Origin: Campylobacterales bacterium
Lineage (GTDB): Bacteria; Campylobacterota; Campylobacteria; Campylobacterales; QNZT01
DNA length: 9,307 nucleotides
Assembly (NCBI GenBank): GCA_027081495.1
Contig: JALWKJ010000236.1
Coordinates: forward strand, 1 to 9,307
Direction of reading: 5' to 3'
Position numbers and translations under genes: made by a program. The notes beneath the pieces are model-generated. The model saw only the letters and a program-made list of their open reading frames with translations, had not been told where the DNA came from and ran no database searches. Positions 1-7,046 of the stretch are shown here, one piece after another (position 1 is the stretch's first letter; the number at the start of each line of letters is the position of its first letter).

Positions 1-1
1 T

Positions 2-448
2 AAAATGGATAAAACGATTCGAGAAAAATATGAAAAAGTCTCAGGCAATAAGCTCGTTGTATTACGGGATGATGATATTACCGACGCTTTGAAATTTTCA
101 GATATTTTAATCAGTGATACTTCCTCGGTAGTATATGAGTTTTTGCTTTTGGATAAACCCGTTATAACGCTAAATAGCAAATCAAAAAATATAGTCTGGG
201 AGGATATAAACGAAGTAAGCGATTTGATAAAAGTAGTTGAAAGTACCGTTTTTAAAAATGACCGATACAAAACAAAAAGATCCGAAATAATAAAAAATTA
301 TCACCCTTACAATGACGGCAAATCCGCGCAAAGAACGGTAGAAGCTGCGATACGATATATCGAAAAATACGGTGCTCCGGAAAAAAGATATATTTCACCG
401 ATAAGAAAATTAAAAATGATTAAAAAGTTTGGATTACTGAGATGGTAA
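2..448 (+). CDS. CDP-glycerol glycerophosphotransferase-like protein, C-terminal part (5' truncated by window)
   Basis: The frame is open to the left edge, and the first ATG (base 5) falls inside the domain, so the gene begins outside the window. About 148 residues are visible. The stretch with an ISDTSS motif followed by a hydrophobic segment and LDKPVITL (about residues 36-56 from the first ATG) matches the C-terminal donor-binding half of the Glyphos_transf (TagB/TagF) family, where an SDxSS motif precedes a [FY]-[DE]-[FA] stretch. Members transfer glycerol-phosphate or related alditol phosphates from CDP donors to glycans. A basic tail (residues about 125-147) may associate with the membrane. 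The stop codon overlaps the start of the downstream waaL-like gene by 7 bases, implying co-transcription. The shared SDxSS motif relates it to the enzyme encoded at 2846-3901 on the other strand. The substrate cannot be told; some GT-B glycosyltransferases have similar C-termini. Confidence 0.72.
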   Translation, partial: KMDKTIREKYEKVSGNKLVVLRDDDITDALKFSDILISDTSSVVYEFLLLDKPVITLNSKSKNIVWEDINEVSDLIKVVESTVFKNDRYKTKRSEIIKNYHPYNDGKSAQRTVEAAIRYIEKYGAPEKRYISPIRKLKMIKKFGLLRW

Positions 449-1662
449 AAATCGATAATATTCATAATTATTTTATAATAGCTTTACTTTTTGCCATAAC
501 CATCAGCACAGCTGCGACATATATAGTCTTTTTTTTCATATTGATTTTTTGGATGATCGGAGGAGATTATAGAAAAAAACTACATGTGATGGTTACGGAT
601 AAGTTATCTATTACATTCTTAGCCCTCTTTGCGATTCATTTGCTTGGGCTTTTGTGGACGCAAAATATTGATGAAGGGATTAAAATAGCGTCCAAACAGA
701 AGATTTATTTGATGGCTCCTTTGATCATCTCGTTTTTTGATAAAAAATATGCAAAATATGCGATATGGTCATTTTTGTGCGCAATGTTTGTGTCCGAGAT
801 TTACTCGTTATATTTATATTTAAACTTCGATATTCATACAAGCGCTTCGTTTCCCTCTCCGTTTATGCATCATATGCATTATTCTCTTATATTGGCTTTT
901 GTATTCGGATATCTTATAAGTGAAATCGACTTTAAAAATTTGATGAATAAAAAGAATCTTTTTTATCTATTTTTCGCTCTTCTTACGATAATCGTTTTAT
1001 TTATAAACAAAGGAAGAATCGGGCAAGTAGCCTTGATCGTAGTTTTATTTGTGTTGGCTGTCGGTAAATTTAGATTATCTTTTATAAAAAGTTTAGCGGT
1101 AGTAACTATTTCGAGTATAATACTTTTTTTCAGCGCATATCATATGAGCGAACAGTTTAAGCAGAGAGTCGATAATGCAAGTTATGAATTTAAAGAGATT
1201 GTCGGAACAGGCAAAAGAAGCAGTATAGCCTGTAGATTCGAGATGTGGAAATATGCAACGCAGCTAGGTGAAAAAAATATACTAGTAGGTGTCGGAACAG
1301 GCGATAGTATCCGTGAAATGACCCATCTTTTGGGAAAGGAAGGTTTTTGGAAAATGTTTAACGATTGCGGGTTAGGGCTTAAATATCAGTTTAATCCTCA
1401 TAATAATTTTTTACTTTTTTTTATGGAATTCGGTCTTTTGGGTCTTTTGCTTTTTTTATGGGTAGTAATTTATCAATTTGTTATCGCATTTAGGGTTAAT
1501 TCATTAGCTATGGTATTGTTGTTGAGCGTGACGATTACGGGCATGATGACGACATCGCTCATTTCGATGCATTTGAAATATATGTTCTTTTATGCATTTA
1601 TGACGACCGTATTGTATTTTGATGCGTTAGATAAAAATAAGCGCGCTTCTAAAAACTCTTAA
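442..1662 (+). CDS. waaL: O-antigen ligase / Wzy-family membrane protein (WaaL-like)
   Basis: This 406-residue polytopic membrane protein has about ten or more hydrophobic segments (for example residues 9-40, 55-71, 88-98, 108-128, 146-160, 173-188, 195-207, 215-232, 323-350, 355-375). It belongs to the Wzy_C superfamily of O-antigen ligases and polymerases. The typical large periplasmic loop lies between about 233 and 320 and ends in NPHNNFL (318-324), the conserved His-Asn pair before a membrane helix. Arg192 in NKGRIG and Arg265 in the loop fit the conserved arginines of ligases. WaaL joins undecaprenyl-diphosphate-linked glycan to lipid A-core at the periplasmic face. The length is normal for WaaL. 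The ATG lies within the end of the upstream gene (7-base overlap), with a GGA about 8 bases upstream, so translational coupling is likely. It cannot be separated from a Wzy polymerase by sequence alone; size and loop favour ligase. Confidence 0.82.
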   Translation: MVKIDNIHNYFIIALLFAITISTAATYIVFFFILIFWMIGGDYRKKLHVMVTDKLSITFLALFAIHLLGLLWTQNIDEGIKIASKQKIYLMAPLIISFFDKKYAKYAIWSFLCAMFVSEIYSLYLYLNFDIHTSASFPSPFMHHMHYSLILAFVFGYLISEIDFKNLMNKKNLFYLFFALLTIIVLFINKGRIGQVALIVVLFVLAVGKFRLSFIKSLAVVTISSIILFFSAYHMSEQFKQRVDNASYEFKEIVGTGKRSSIACRFEMWKYATQLGEKNILVGVGTGDSIREMTHLLGKEGFWKMFNDCGLGLKYQFNPHNNFLLFFMEFGLLGLLLFLWVVIYQFVIAFRVNSLAMVLLLSVTITGMMTTSLISMHLKYMFFYAFMTTVLYFDALDKNKRASKNS

Positions 1663-2395
1663 AAATTTTTAATCTTTTTTTGTTTTGTAAATATTTCTGA
1701 TGTTTATTATGATAAAAAAAGAGCCACTTTGTTGCAAATGATTTATCAATATTTGATATTTTTGCATAAAACTCCGCAAATTTTTGTATATCATCTTTTG
1801 AGGCGGAAAGTTTTGAAAGGTTTTTAAATCTGAGTTTATCGGTAAAATTTATAAATTTCATCCGATTTACATCTACTATGTTAAAAGTGTAGCGGGTATT
1901 TTCTTTTTTTACTAAAATATTTCCCGGTGAATAATCTACATGATAAACTCCTTTTTGATGAAGATCATATGAAAACTTGATAAACTCTTCAAAAATTTCA
2001 TCTCTATTTTTAAAGTTTGTGTCGTTTAACACATCCCTTATCTCAAAATCATAATCGAAAAATTTACAAATATAAAAACTTTTGTCAAAAAACGGATTGA
2101 AAAATTCTACATAGCCGATCGGCAAAGGAGTGTTTATATCTAGTTTCAATAGTTTTTGCGCGTTTAAAAAAGATCTTTTCGCTTTTGACGCTCTTAAAAA
2201 TCTATATGCAAATTTATTTATGATATTTGGAATTTTAAAAGATTTTACGACAAGCTTAGTATCACCATAGTCTATTTTTTTTATGATGTTTCTCTTTTTG
2301 ATTATGATTTCACCGTTTTTTGAAAAAAACTCTTCAATATTTTGAAGAAAATGATCAAAAATTTCATACTCTTCATTTGTTTGAATATTTATCAT
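1649..2395 (-). CDS. Lipopolysaccharide kinase-like protein (WaaP/Kdo-kinase/InaA superfamily)
   Basis: This 248-residue soluble protein has the protein-kinase-like fold used by Kdo and heptose kinases. Lys51 in LVVKSF fits the ATP-anchoring lysine. HVDYSPGNIL (152-161) is the catalytic loop, with Asp154 as catalytic base and Asn159 binding metal. Asp175 in IVDVNRMKF replaces the DFG aspartate, as in the KdkA/WaaP branch. The likely role is phosphorylation of an inner-core sugar (Kdo or heptose) at the cytoplasmic face of the inner membrane; the exact acceptor is not readable. It is the last gene of the minus-strand operon: its ATG overlaps the TGA of the tagD-like gene (ATGA, 2392-2395), and its 3' end overlaps the convergent waaL-like gene by 14 bases. 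The C-terminal 25 residues are strongly basic, consistent with membrane contact. Family assignment is fairly sure; the substrate is inferred. Confidence 0.78.
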   Translation of the reverse strand: MINIQTNEEYEIFDHFLQNIEEFFSKNGEIIIKKRNIIKKIDYGDTKLVVKSFKIPNIINKFAYRFLRASKAKRSFLNAQKLLKLDINTPLPIGYVEFFNPFFDKSFYICKFFDYDFEIRDVLNDTNFKNRDEIFEEFIKFSYDLHQKGVYHVDYSPGNILVKKENTRYTFNIVDVNRMKFINFTDKLRFKNLSKLSASKDDIQKFAEFYAKISNIDKSFATKWLFFYHNKHQKYLQNKKRLKIFKSF

Positions 2396-2853
2396 TCTAA
2401 ATTTTCTTTTATTCTTTTTAATATCTCAAAGGCTTGATTTAACTCTTTGATGTTTATAGAAGAGATTGTTTTGAGCGTATTTTTAAGCTCGGTCGAACTT
2501 ATCCCTTTCGTTCTTGGTAGATATAAAACCTCACAATACTCTTTTAAAAAGTCGAATTTTCCTCTCCAATCGTCTCCCATAATAAATAAGTCGATATCAT
2601 ACTTTTTTATATCTTCTATTTTTTGTTCCCAACTATTTTCGGGTATGACTTTATCGACATATTTTATGGCTTCGACTATTTGCGCTCTTTGTTCATAAGG
2701 TATGATCGTTTTTTTGCCTTTTATATCGTTAAAGTCGTCTGTTGAGACGGCGACTATCAGTTCGTCTCCGTAGCTTTTAACTCTTTTTAACAGTTCAAGA
2801 TGCCCTACATGAAACATATCGAATGTTCCGTATGTAATTATTTTTTTAGCCAT
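2392..2853 (-). CDS. tagD: Glycerol-3-phosphate cytidylyltransferase (TagD-type)
   Basis: This 153-residue cytoplasmic nucleotidyltransferase makes CDP-glycerol from CTP and sn-glycerol 3-phosphate. All hallmark motifs are in place: GTFDMFHVGH (9-18) with the HxGH nucleotide-binding site, the region around R56 and IKYVDKVIPE, WEQK (75-78), GDDWRGKFDF (93-102), and RTKGISST (114-121) closing over the nucleotide. By memory the sequence follows Bacillus subtilis TagD almost motif for motif, with a helical C-terminal extension of about 24 residues. The start is supported by a GGAA about 7 bases upstream. It overlaps the preceding glycerophosphotransferase-like gene by 8 bases and the following kinase by 4. 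The neighbour supports a CDP-glycerol route, although related enzymes accept other phospho-alcohols. It is the stand-alone relative of the two fused domains upstream in the operon. Confidence 0.9.
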   Translation of the reverse strand: MAKKIITYGTFDMFHVGHLELLKRVKSYGDELIVAVSTDDFNDIKGKKTIIPYEQRAQIVEAIKYVDKVIPENSWEQKIEDIKKYDIDLFIMGDDWRGKFDFLKEYCEVLYLPRTKGISSTELKNTLKTISSINIKELNQAFEILKRIKENLE

Positions 2854-3901
2854 TTTCGTTTTCCAAAATTTCTACTATTCTTTTTGATACTTTTCCATCT
2901 ATTTTACCGCATATCTCTTTTGAAAATTTTAGTCTTAAGTGTTGTAACTTTGACGGGTTTTGCAAAGCCTCTTTTGTTAACGCTAGAGTCTCGTCGTAGT
3001 TGTATGCATTGTCTAGTATTTGTCGATATTTATCTTTTTTGTTATCGATTCTTTTTTTAAGTTTCCAGGGCATTAAATAGTAAGAAAGTCTAAGTTTGAA
3101 ATATCTGTTTGAAATTACCGGCTTATCAAGCGAAGCAAATTCAAACATAGCCGAGCTTTCGTCACTGATTAAAACATCACTGATTATATAAAAAGGCGCA
3201 ATGTCGTATTCGTTTACATCAACGACTGTACAGTTTTCATAGGTTTCCCACAAAGAGAGTTTTTTCCTTTGGTTTTTATACCGTTTTCTCTCATATGTGA
3301 GATAGTGAGCTTTTATTATTACATTGCACTCTTTGAAGTCATGCGGAAAATTATCGCTCATTTTTTCTATGGAAGAAGGAAAAAATGTCGGAGCGTAAAG
3401 TATTGTTTTCTTTTTGGGATTAAGGTTAAACTTTTCATAAAGGAGATCTTTTCTTTTTGTATCGATATTTATTATAGGATCAAATTTTGAAAACCCGACA
3501 ATTTTTAATCTGTTTTTATATTGAGGATAAAGCTCGGCAAGTCTATCGTATTTATATAAACCTTCAACCAAGTAGATATCTATATATTCCAATACATGAT
3601 AAAAACCCGTAGATTTCGTACCTATCCCATGTTCTAAAAAAATAGTTTTCGCTTTTAATTCTTTGGCTCTTTCATACGGGTTTGCAAAAAAGATAAATTT
3701 GGATGAGAGATCAAAAAGCATATTTTCACCGAATGAATAATCAAGGCTATTTTCATCCGCGATGTTTTTCATAAGAGTATTGTTCTGTTTATCGGATAAC
3801 ACAAAGTGGATATCGTAGCCTCTGTTTTTGAGCTCTACGGCTATCGGCAAAAAATGTGGAAAATAGTAAGGATACGCAACATAAAAGAGGGCAAAATACA
3901 T
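2846..3901 (-). CDS. CDP-glycerol glycerophosphotransferase family protein (TagB/TagF-like)
   Basis: This 351-residue protein has the GT-B-like architecture of the Glyphos_transf family, which transfers glycerol-phosphate from CDP-glycerol to a lipid-linked or glycan acceptor. Visible landmarks are an N-terminal Rossmann start (YVAYPYYFPHF, 8-17), the EHGIG motif with His91, TILYAPTFFPS (166-176), IIKAH with His199, and SDVLISDESSAMFEF (241-255). The two histidines correspond in position to the essential histidines of TagF-type enzymes. It is shorter than TagF and close to single-domain TagB size. No membrane helix is evident; these enzymes act at the cytoplasmic membrane surface. It starts 3 bases after the LicD gene and overlaps tagD by 8 bases, so donor synthesis and transfer are encoded side by side. 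The donor is most likely CDP-glycerol because of TagD, but transfer of another CMP- or CDP-activated group is possible. Confidence 0.82.
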   Translation of the reverse strand: MYFALFYVAYPYYFPHFLPIAVELKNRGYDIHFVLSDKQNNTLMKNIADENSLDYSFGENMLFDLSSKFIFFANPYERAKELKAKTIFLEHGIGTKSTGFYHVLEYIDIYLVEGLYKYDRLAELYPQYKNRLKIVGFSKFDPIINIDTKRKDLLYEKFNLNPKKKTILYAPTFFPSSIEKMSDNFPHDFKECNVIIKAHYLTYERKRYKNQRKKLSLWETYENCTVVDVNEYDIAPFYIISDVLISDESSAMFEFASLDKPVISNRYFKLRLSYYLMPWKLKKRIDNKKDKYRQILDNAYNYDETLALTKEALQNPSKLQHLRLKFSKEICGKIDGKVSKRIVEILENENG

Positions 3902-3904
3902 ACT

Positions 3905-4519
3905 TTATTGCCCATTATCTAAAGTTTTTATTCCATCTATTTCAGAAATATAGTTTTTATTCGGCGTTTTCCAATCTCCATAATGGTATGTTAAAAATTT
4001 ATCATGATCTTTCGGTTTTGTGTAAAGTTTGTTTTCAAAATCAATCTTATCAAACTCATCAAGAAGCGAAAGAGGAATTTTATGGCGTTTTCCAAACTCT
4101 TTCCAATATAAAAATCCATTTTTTTCATACATTACAAAAATATCTAGTTTGACATAACCTTTGAAAAAAAACCATTTATAATTTCTGACTTTAAATGAAC
4201 GAAAATCTCCTTTTCTAAAAACTTCATCCTCGGTTGCATGATATCTTGAGTATATTCTATAGTTTAGTTTTTTTATCTCCGGCATTACCTTCTTATGTAC
4301 GATCTCTCGATCTTTTGCGAATACGGAAATATCAATATCGCTATCCCATGGAAGAATTCTATTTTCTCTTACTATTCCAAGTAAAGTTCCAAAGTCAAGC
4401 CAGTAGGAGATATTATGTTTTTCGAGAATTGTCGTAACATCTTTGAGCATCTGCCGCGCTATCTTTTGATTTTTCCCTTCAAGTAGGTATTTTTTTTTGA
4501 TCGGCTTAACGGGTTTCAT
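3905..4519 (-). CDS. LicD-family phosphotransferase, candidate AEP (or other CDP/CMP-linked head-group) transferase
   Basis: This 204-residue member of the LicD/FKTN nucleotidyltransferase-fold family transfers phospho-alcohols, such as phosphocholine from CDP-choline, onto glycans. Diagnostic motifs are DFGTLLGIVR (42-51), PWDSDIDI (57-64) with the metal-binding aspartates, KLDIFVMY (124-131) supplying a further aspartate, and YGDWKTPNKNY (180-190), the characteristic C-terminal box. The length is near that of a minimal, complete LicD domain. The N-terminus is rich in lysine and may touch the membrane. The ATG at 4519 overlaps the end of the cytidylyltransferase-transaminase gene by 14 bases, making translational coupling likely. 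That position suggests it uses CMP-AEP as donor to put 2-aminoethylphosphonate on a sugar. This substrate is an inference from context; phosphocholine or phosphoethanolamine cannot be excluded, but no choline genes are seen here. Confidence 0.87.
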   Translation of the reverse strand: MKPVKPIKKKYLLEGKNQKIARQMLKDVTTILEKHNISYWLDFGTLLGIVRENRILPWDSDIDISVFAKDREIVHKKVMPEIKKLNYRIYSRYHATEDEVFRKGDFRSFKVRNYKWFFFKGYVKLDIFVMYEKNGFLYWKEFGKRHKIPLSLLDEFDKIDFENKLYTKPKDHDKFLTYHYGDWKTPNKNYISEIDGIKTLDNGQ

Positions 4520-5978
4520 GCAAATACTTTTCTAACAATATTAAAAACGACTCTATGTCTTGATGGTCGATATCCCCGATATTCGCTATTCTAAAAGTAT
4601 TAAACTCTGCTACTTTACCGGGATAGATCGTAAAGCCTTTTTTGTAAAAATAGTCATGCATGTCGTCAAAATCAACTCCCTTTGGGATAAAAATAGATGT
4701 GATGATTTTGGAGTGATGCTCATCATCTACTAAATATTTAAGTTTCAATTCTCTAAGTCCGTTTGTTAGTGTTTCCCAAGATGAAGAGTATCTTTTATAT
4801 CTATTTTCTATTCCTTCTTTTTTTGCTTCTACGATAGCTTGTTTTAAAGCATACATAGTTTGAACCGGAGGAGTAAAACGCATCTGATGTGTTTTTATAA
4901 AATTTGTATATTGTTCATAAAGACTTAGATAAAAGCTCCTCGGTTTTATCTCTTTAAGATTTTCAAGAGAACTTTTTTTAGCTATTACAAACCCGACTCC
5001 TGCCATACCTTGTATATTTTTATTGCTGCTTGCCGCAAGATAGGAGATATTTTGTTTATTCATATCGATCGGGATTGCGGCGTATGAGCTCATGGCATCA
5101 ACAATCAACTCAAGATCGTATTTTTTTGCCAATTTTCCTAAATCGTCCAGATTGTTTAAAAGTCCTGTTGTGGTTTCGTTGTGAATAACCGCAAGATGTG
5201 AAATATTTTTATTCTCTTTTACGGTTTCTTCAAGCTTTATCATATCTATAGGCTCTATCGGCGAGCTTTGAAATTCTATAAAATCTATATCGAATCTTTT
5301 TGCGATTTGACACATTCTTTTACCGTAAGCTCCGTTATTTACGATAAGTAGAGATTTATTATAAGGAACTATCGAAGTAAGCATCGCTTCGACCGCGGCA
5401 GTTCCGCTTCCTCCAAACAATACGGTAGTATAATCTTTTGTATCGGCCGCTATGGATGTGAGTTCATTGGAAGTCCACTCCATCAGATCCCCAAACTCTT
5501 TTTCTCTCGGACAGATATCATCTACGATTTGAGAAAGTTTTACACTAGCGGTTGTAGTCGCGGGTCCGGGATTTAGTAAAATATTTCGGCTCTTCTTCTC
5601 TGCATAAGCTTGCATCACCTTCTGTCTTATCGAGGTAGAGCTAACTCCTTTTGTTCTTGGAAAAATAAGCAACTTTTTTTTATCTATTTTATTTGAATTG
5701 TCATCTCCATGAACAAGTAAATCTATATCATATTTTTTTAAAACATCTTCATCGATTAACCATGAAGTAGGAACGACCTCTTTAACATATTTTATGGATT
5801 CTAAAATCTCTTTTCTTTGTTCATAATTTAGTTCGGGTTCATACCCTTTTTTAGCTCTTATCTCTTCATCTGTCGTGAGACCTACAATCACTTCTCCATA
5901 TTCTGAAGCTTTTTTTAGTAGTCGAGTATGCCCATGATGTATAATAGTCGCCGACATATCTACCAATACTCTTTTCAT
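4506..5978 (-). CDS. Bifunctional cytidylyltransferase / 2-aminoethylphosphonate-pyruvate transaminase fusion
   Basis: This 490-residue fusion has two domains. Residues 1 to about 125 form a TagD/GCT-type nucleotidyltransferase: HHGH at 14-17, a conserved R and IKYVKEVVP region (55-70), GDD at 91-93, and RTKGVSST at 108-115. Residues about 131-490 form a fold-type I PLP transaminase of the PhnW/AepZ family: LLNPGPATTT (134-143), the FGGSGTAA loop (188-195), HNETTTGLL (266-274), VDAMSSYA (293-300) with Asp294 for the PLP nitrogen, and SSNKNIQG (317-324) with Lys320 as the Schiff-base lysine. The transaminase would make AEP from phosphonoacetaldehyde; the N-terminal domain could then form CMP-AEP from CTP. 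PntC of Treponema denticola is a known AEP cytidylyltransferase fused to a transaminase, but as I recall its nucleotidyltransferase is MobA-like. Located between the decarboxylase and LicD genes, it is very probably biosynthetic rather than catabolic. Start supported by AAGGA five bases upstream. Confidence 0.9.
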   Translation of the reverse strand: MKRVLVDMSATIIHHGHTRLLKKASEYGEVIVGLTTDEEIRAKKGYEPELNYEQRKEILESIKYVKEVVPTSWLIDEDVLKKYDIDLLVHGDDNSNKIDKKKLLIFPRTKGVSSTSIRQKVMQAYAEKKSRNILLNPGPATTTASVKLSQIVDDICPREKEFGDLMEWTSNELTSIAADTKDYTTVLFGGSGTAAVEAMLTSIVPYNKSLLIVNNGAYGKRMCQIAKRFDIDFIEFQSSPIEPIDMIKLEETVKENKNISHLAVIHNETTTGLLNNLDDLGKLAKKYDLELIVDAMSSYAAIPIDMNKQNISYLAASSNKNIQGMAGVGFVIAKKSSLENLKEIKPRSFYLSLYEQYTNFIKTHQMRFTPPVQTMYALKQAIVEAKKEGIENRYKRYSSSWETLTNGLRELKLKYLVDDEHHSKIITSIFIPKGVDFDDMHDYFYKKGFTIYPGKVAEFNTFRIANIGDIDHQDIESFLILLEKYLHETR

Positions 5979-5983
5979 CTAAA

Positions 5984-5988
5984 TCCTT
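5984..5988 (-). promoter_or_regulatory. Ribosome binding site of the cytidylyltransferase-transaminase gene
   Basis: Read on the minus strand, AAGGA sits five bases before the ATG at 5978. Its first base is the last-listed base of the TAA stop of the decarboxylase gene (5988-5990), so stop codon and Shine-Dalgarno sequence touch. This is the only place in the operon other than before PEP mutase where a clear AAGGA core is seen, and it fixes the start of the fusion protein. Confidence 0.6.
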
Positions 5989-7046
5989 TATATCTTATTA
6001 ATCGCAACTACATCCACCGGCGGTCTAGGCGTTACTTCATCCGTGTCGCACTTTACATGTGCAAAATTCAATCCCTCTTTTGTTGTCTTAATAAACTCTT
6101 TAAATTCATTTAAAGATGTGATACTCTTTTTTTGGACATTAAACCCTGAAGCTTTGACAATGCTTTTATAATCTATATGAGATTGATAACTATTTTGTCC
6201 TCCGGTTGATTTGTTTTGTTCATTATCAAATAGAATATAATTTAGATTGATATCTTTGTATCTACCCGCTGTTGTCAATCCCCCCATATGCATTACGAAT
6301 TCCGCGTCGCCTCCAAGTACATATACGCTTTTTCCGGCTTTTGACATCCCTAAACCAAGACTTAGCGCTCCTCCCATATTTCCGACCATATAGAAATTTT
6401 TAGTTTTATTCATGAAGCTATACATCTCTCTTGCGGTATTGCCTGTCGTTCCTATAAAGATGTTATCACTATTTTTATATATTTTATTTAAATATTTTAA
6501 ATATTCACTTCTTTTTGGATAGTCTGAGAGATTAAGTTTATGACTATCTTGTAGTTCTATTTTTGAAAAAGTATCTTTTTTGAGTATAGCTATCGTTTTT
6601 GAACTATTGCAAAGATTGATTTGTTCAATAGTTTTATAGATATTCTCTTGATTTAAAATTACATGATTATATCCATAAGCCTCTATCAGTTTTGGAAGCT
6701 CTATCGCTAAGTGTTTATGTTGTATTTCACTATCTCCTTCTTTGTATGTCCTCCAACTTGTGATGATAGGCAGAGTAATACTGTAAGGATTTAAAAGACT
6801 GGTTATACAACTTCCCATATTTGTTATACCGGAAGATTGAATGATGACAATAGGACTTTTTCCCGATATTTTAAGTCCGGCTGCGACTGAACAAGCTATT
6901 GCCTCGCTTGCGCATGGAATATATTCGATTTGAGGATTGTTAATCGCTTCATTGATGATATGTTTTGCAAAAGAACAAGGAACGACACAAAGATGAGAAT
7001 ATCCTTCATTTATCATTTGATCTACAAACTTTTTAGTATTTAGCAT
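5988..7046 (-). CDS. aepY: Phosphonopyruvate decarboxylase (thiamine diphosphate dependent)
   Basis: This 352-residue enzyme converts phosphonopyruvate to phosphonoacetaldehyde and CO2, the irreversible step that pulls the PEP mutase equilibrium forward. Counting from the ATG, VPCSFAKHI (22-30) and the catalytic glutamate Glu48 in ASEAIA belong to the PYR domain. The ThDP/Mg site lies in the C-terminal half: GGDAEFVMHMGG (245-256), then Asn275 in FDNEQ and STGGQ (280-284), typical of phosphonopyruvate and sulfopyruvate decarboxylases. The canonical GDG is GDA here. Length is close to the single-chain family norm (slightly under 400). Two starts are possible: GTG at 7049 (4-base overlap with the mutase stop) or ATG at 7046 (TGATG). 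I chose ATG as the stronger codon; GGGA lies about 8 bases upstream of it. Context between mutase and transaminase makes the role firm; the divergent motifs suggest a distinct subfamily. Confidence 0.88.
   Translation of the reverse strand: MLNTKKFVDQMINEGYSHLCVVPCSFAKHIINEAINNPQIEYIPCASEAIACSVAAGLKISGKSPIVIIQSSGITNMGSCITSLLNPYSITLPIITSWRTYKEGDSEIQHKHLAIELPKLIEAYGYNHVILNQENIYKTIEQINLCNSSKTIAILKKDTFSKIELQDSHKLNLSDYPKRSEYLKYLNKIYKNSDNIFIGTTGNTAREMYSFMNKTKNFYMVGNMGGALSLGLGMSKAGKSVYVLGGDAEFVMHMGGLTTAGRYKDINLNYILFDNEQNKSTGGQNSYQSHIDYKSIVKASGFNVQKKSITSLNEFKEFIKTTKEGLNFAHVKCDTDEVTPRPPVDVVAINKI

Noticed and set aside
1659..1672. 14-base perfect AT palindrome (TTAAAAATTTTTAA) followed by a T-rich run, as a bidirectional terminator
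   Set aside because: The stem has no GC pairs and lies within AT-rich coding DNA where such palindromes arise by chance; it is kept only as a remark in the convergent-overlap finding.
2447..2698. 83-codon plus-strand open frame antisense to tagD
   Set aside because: It is the mirror of a strongly conserved gene in an AT-rich genome; hydrophobic composition without a domain. Other opposite-strand frames (2800-3060, 3856-4152, 7487-7750, 9037-9288) were dropped for the same reason.
2392..3901. Wall teichoic acid operon of a Gram-positive bacterium
   Set aside because: The neighbouring WaaL-like ligase and Kdo/WaaP-like kinase point to LPS; TagD and TagB-like enzymes also occur in Gram-negative surface-glycan loci.
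4506..7046. Phosphonate degradation (PhnW/PhnX type) locus
   Set aside because: PEP mutase and phosphonopyruvate decarboxylase work in the synthesis direction, and no phosphonatase, PhnA/PhnY or transporter gene is present.
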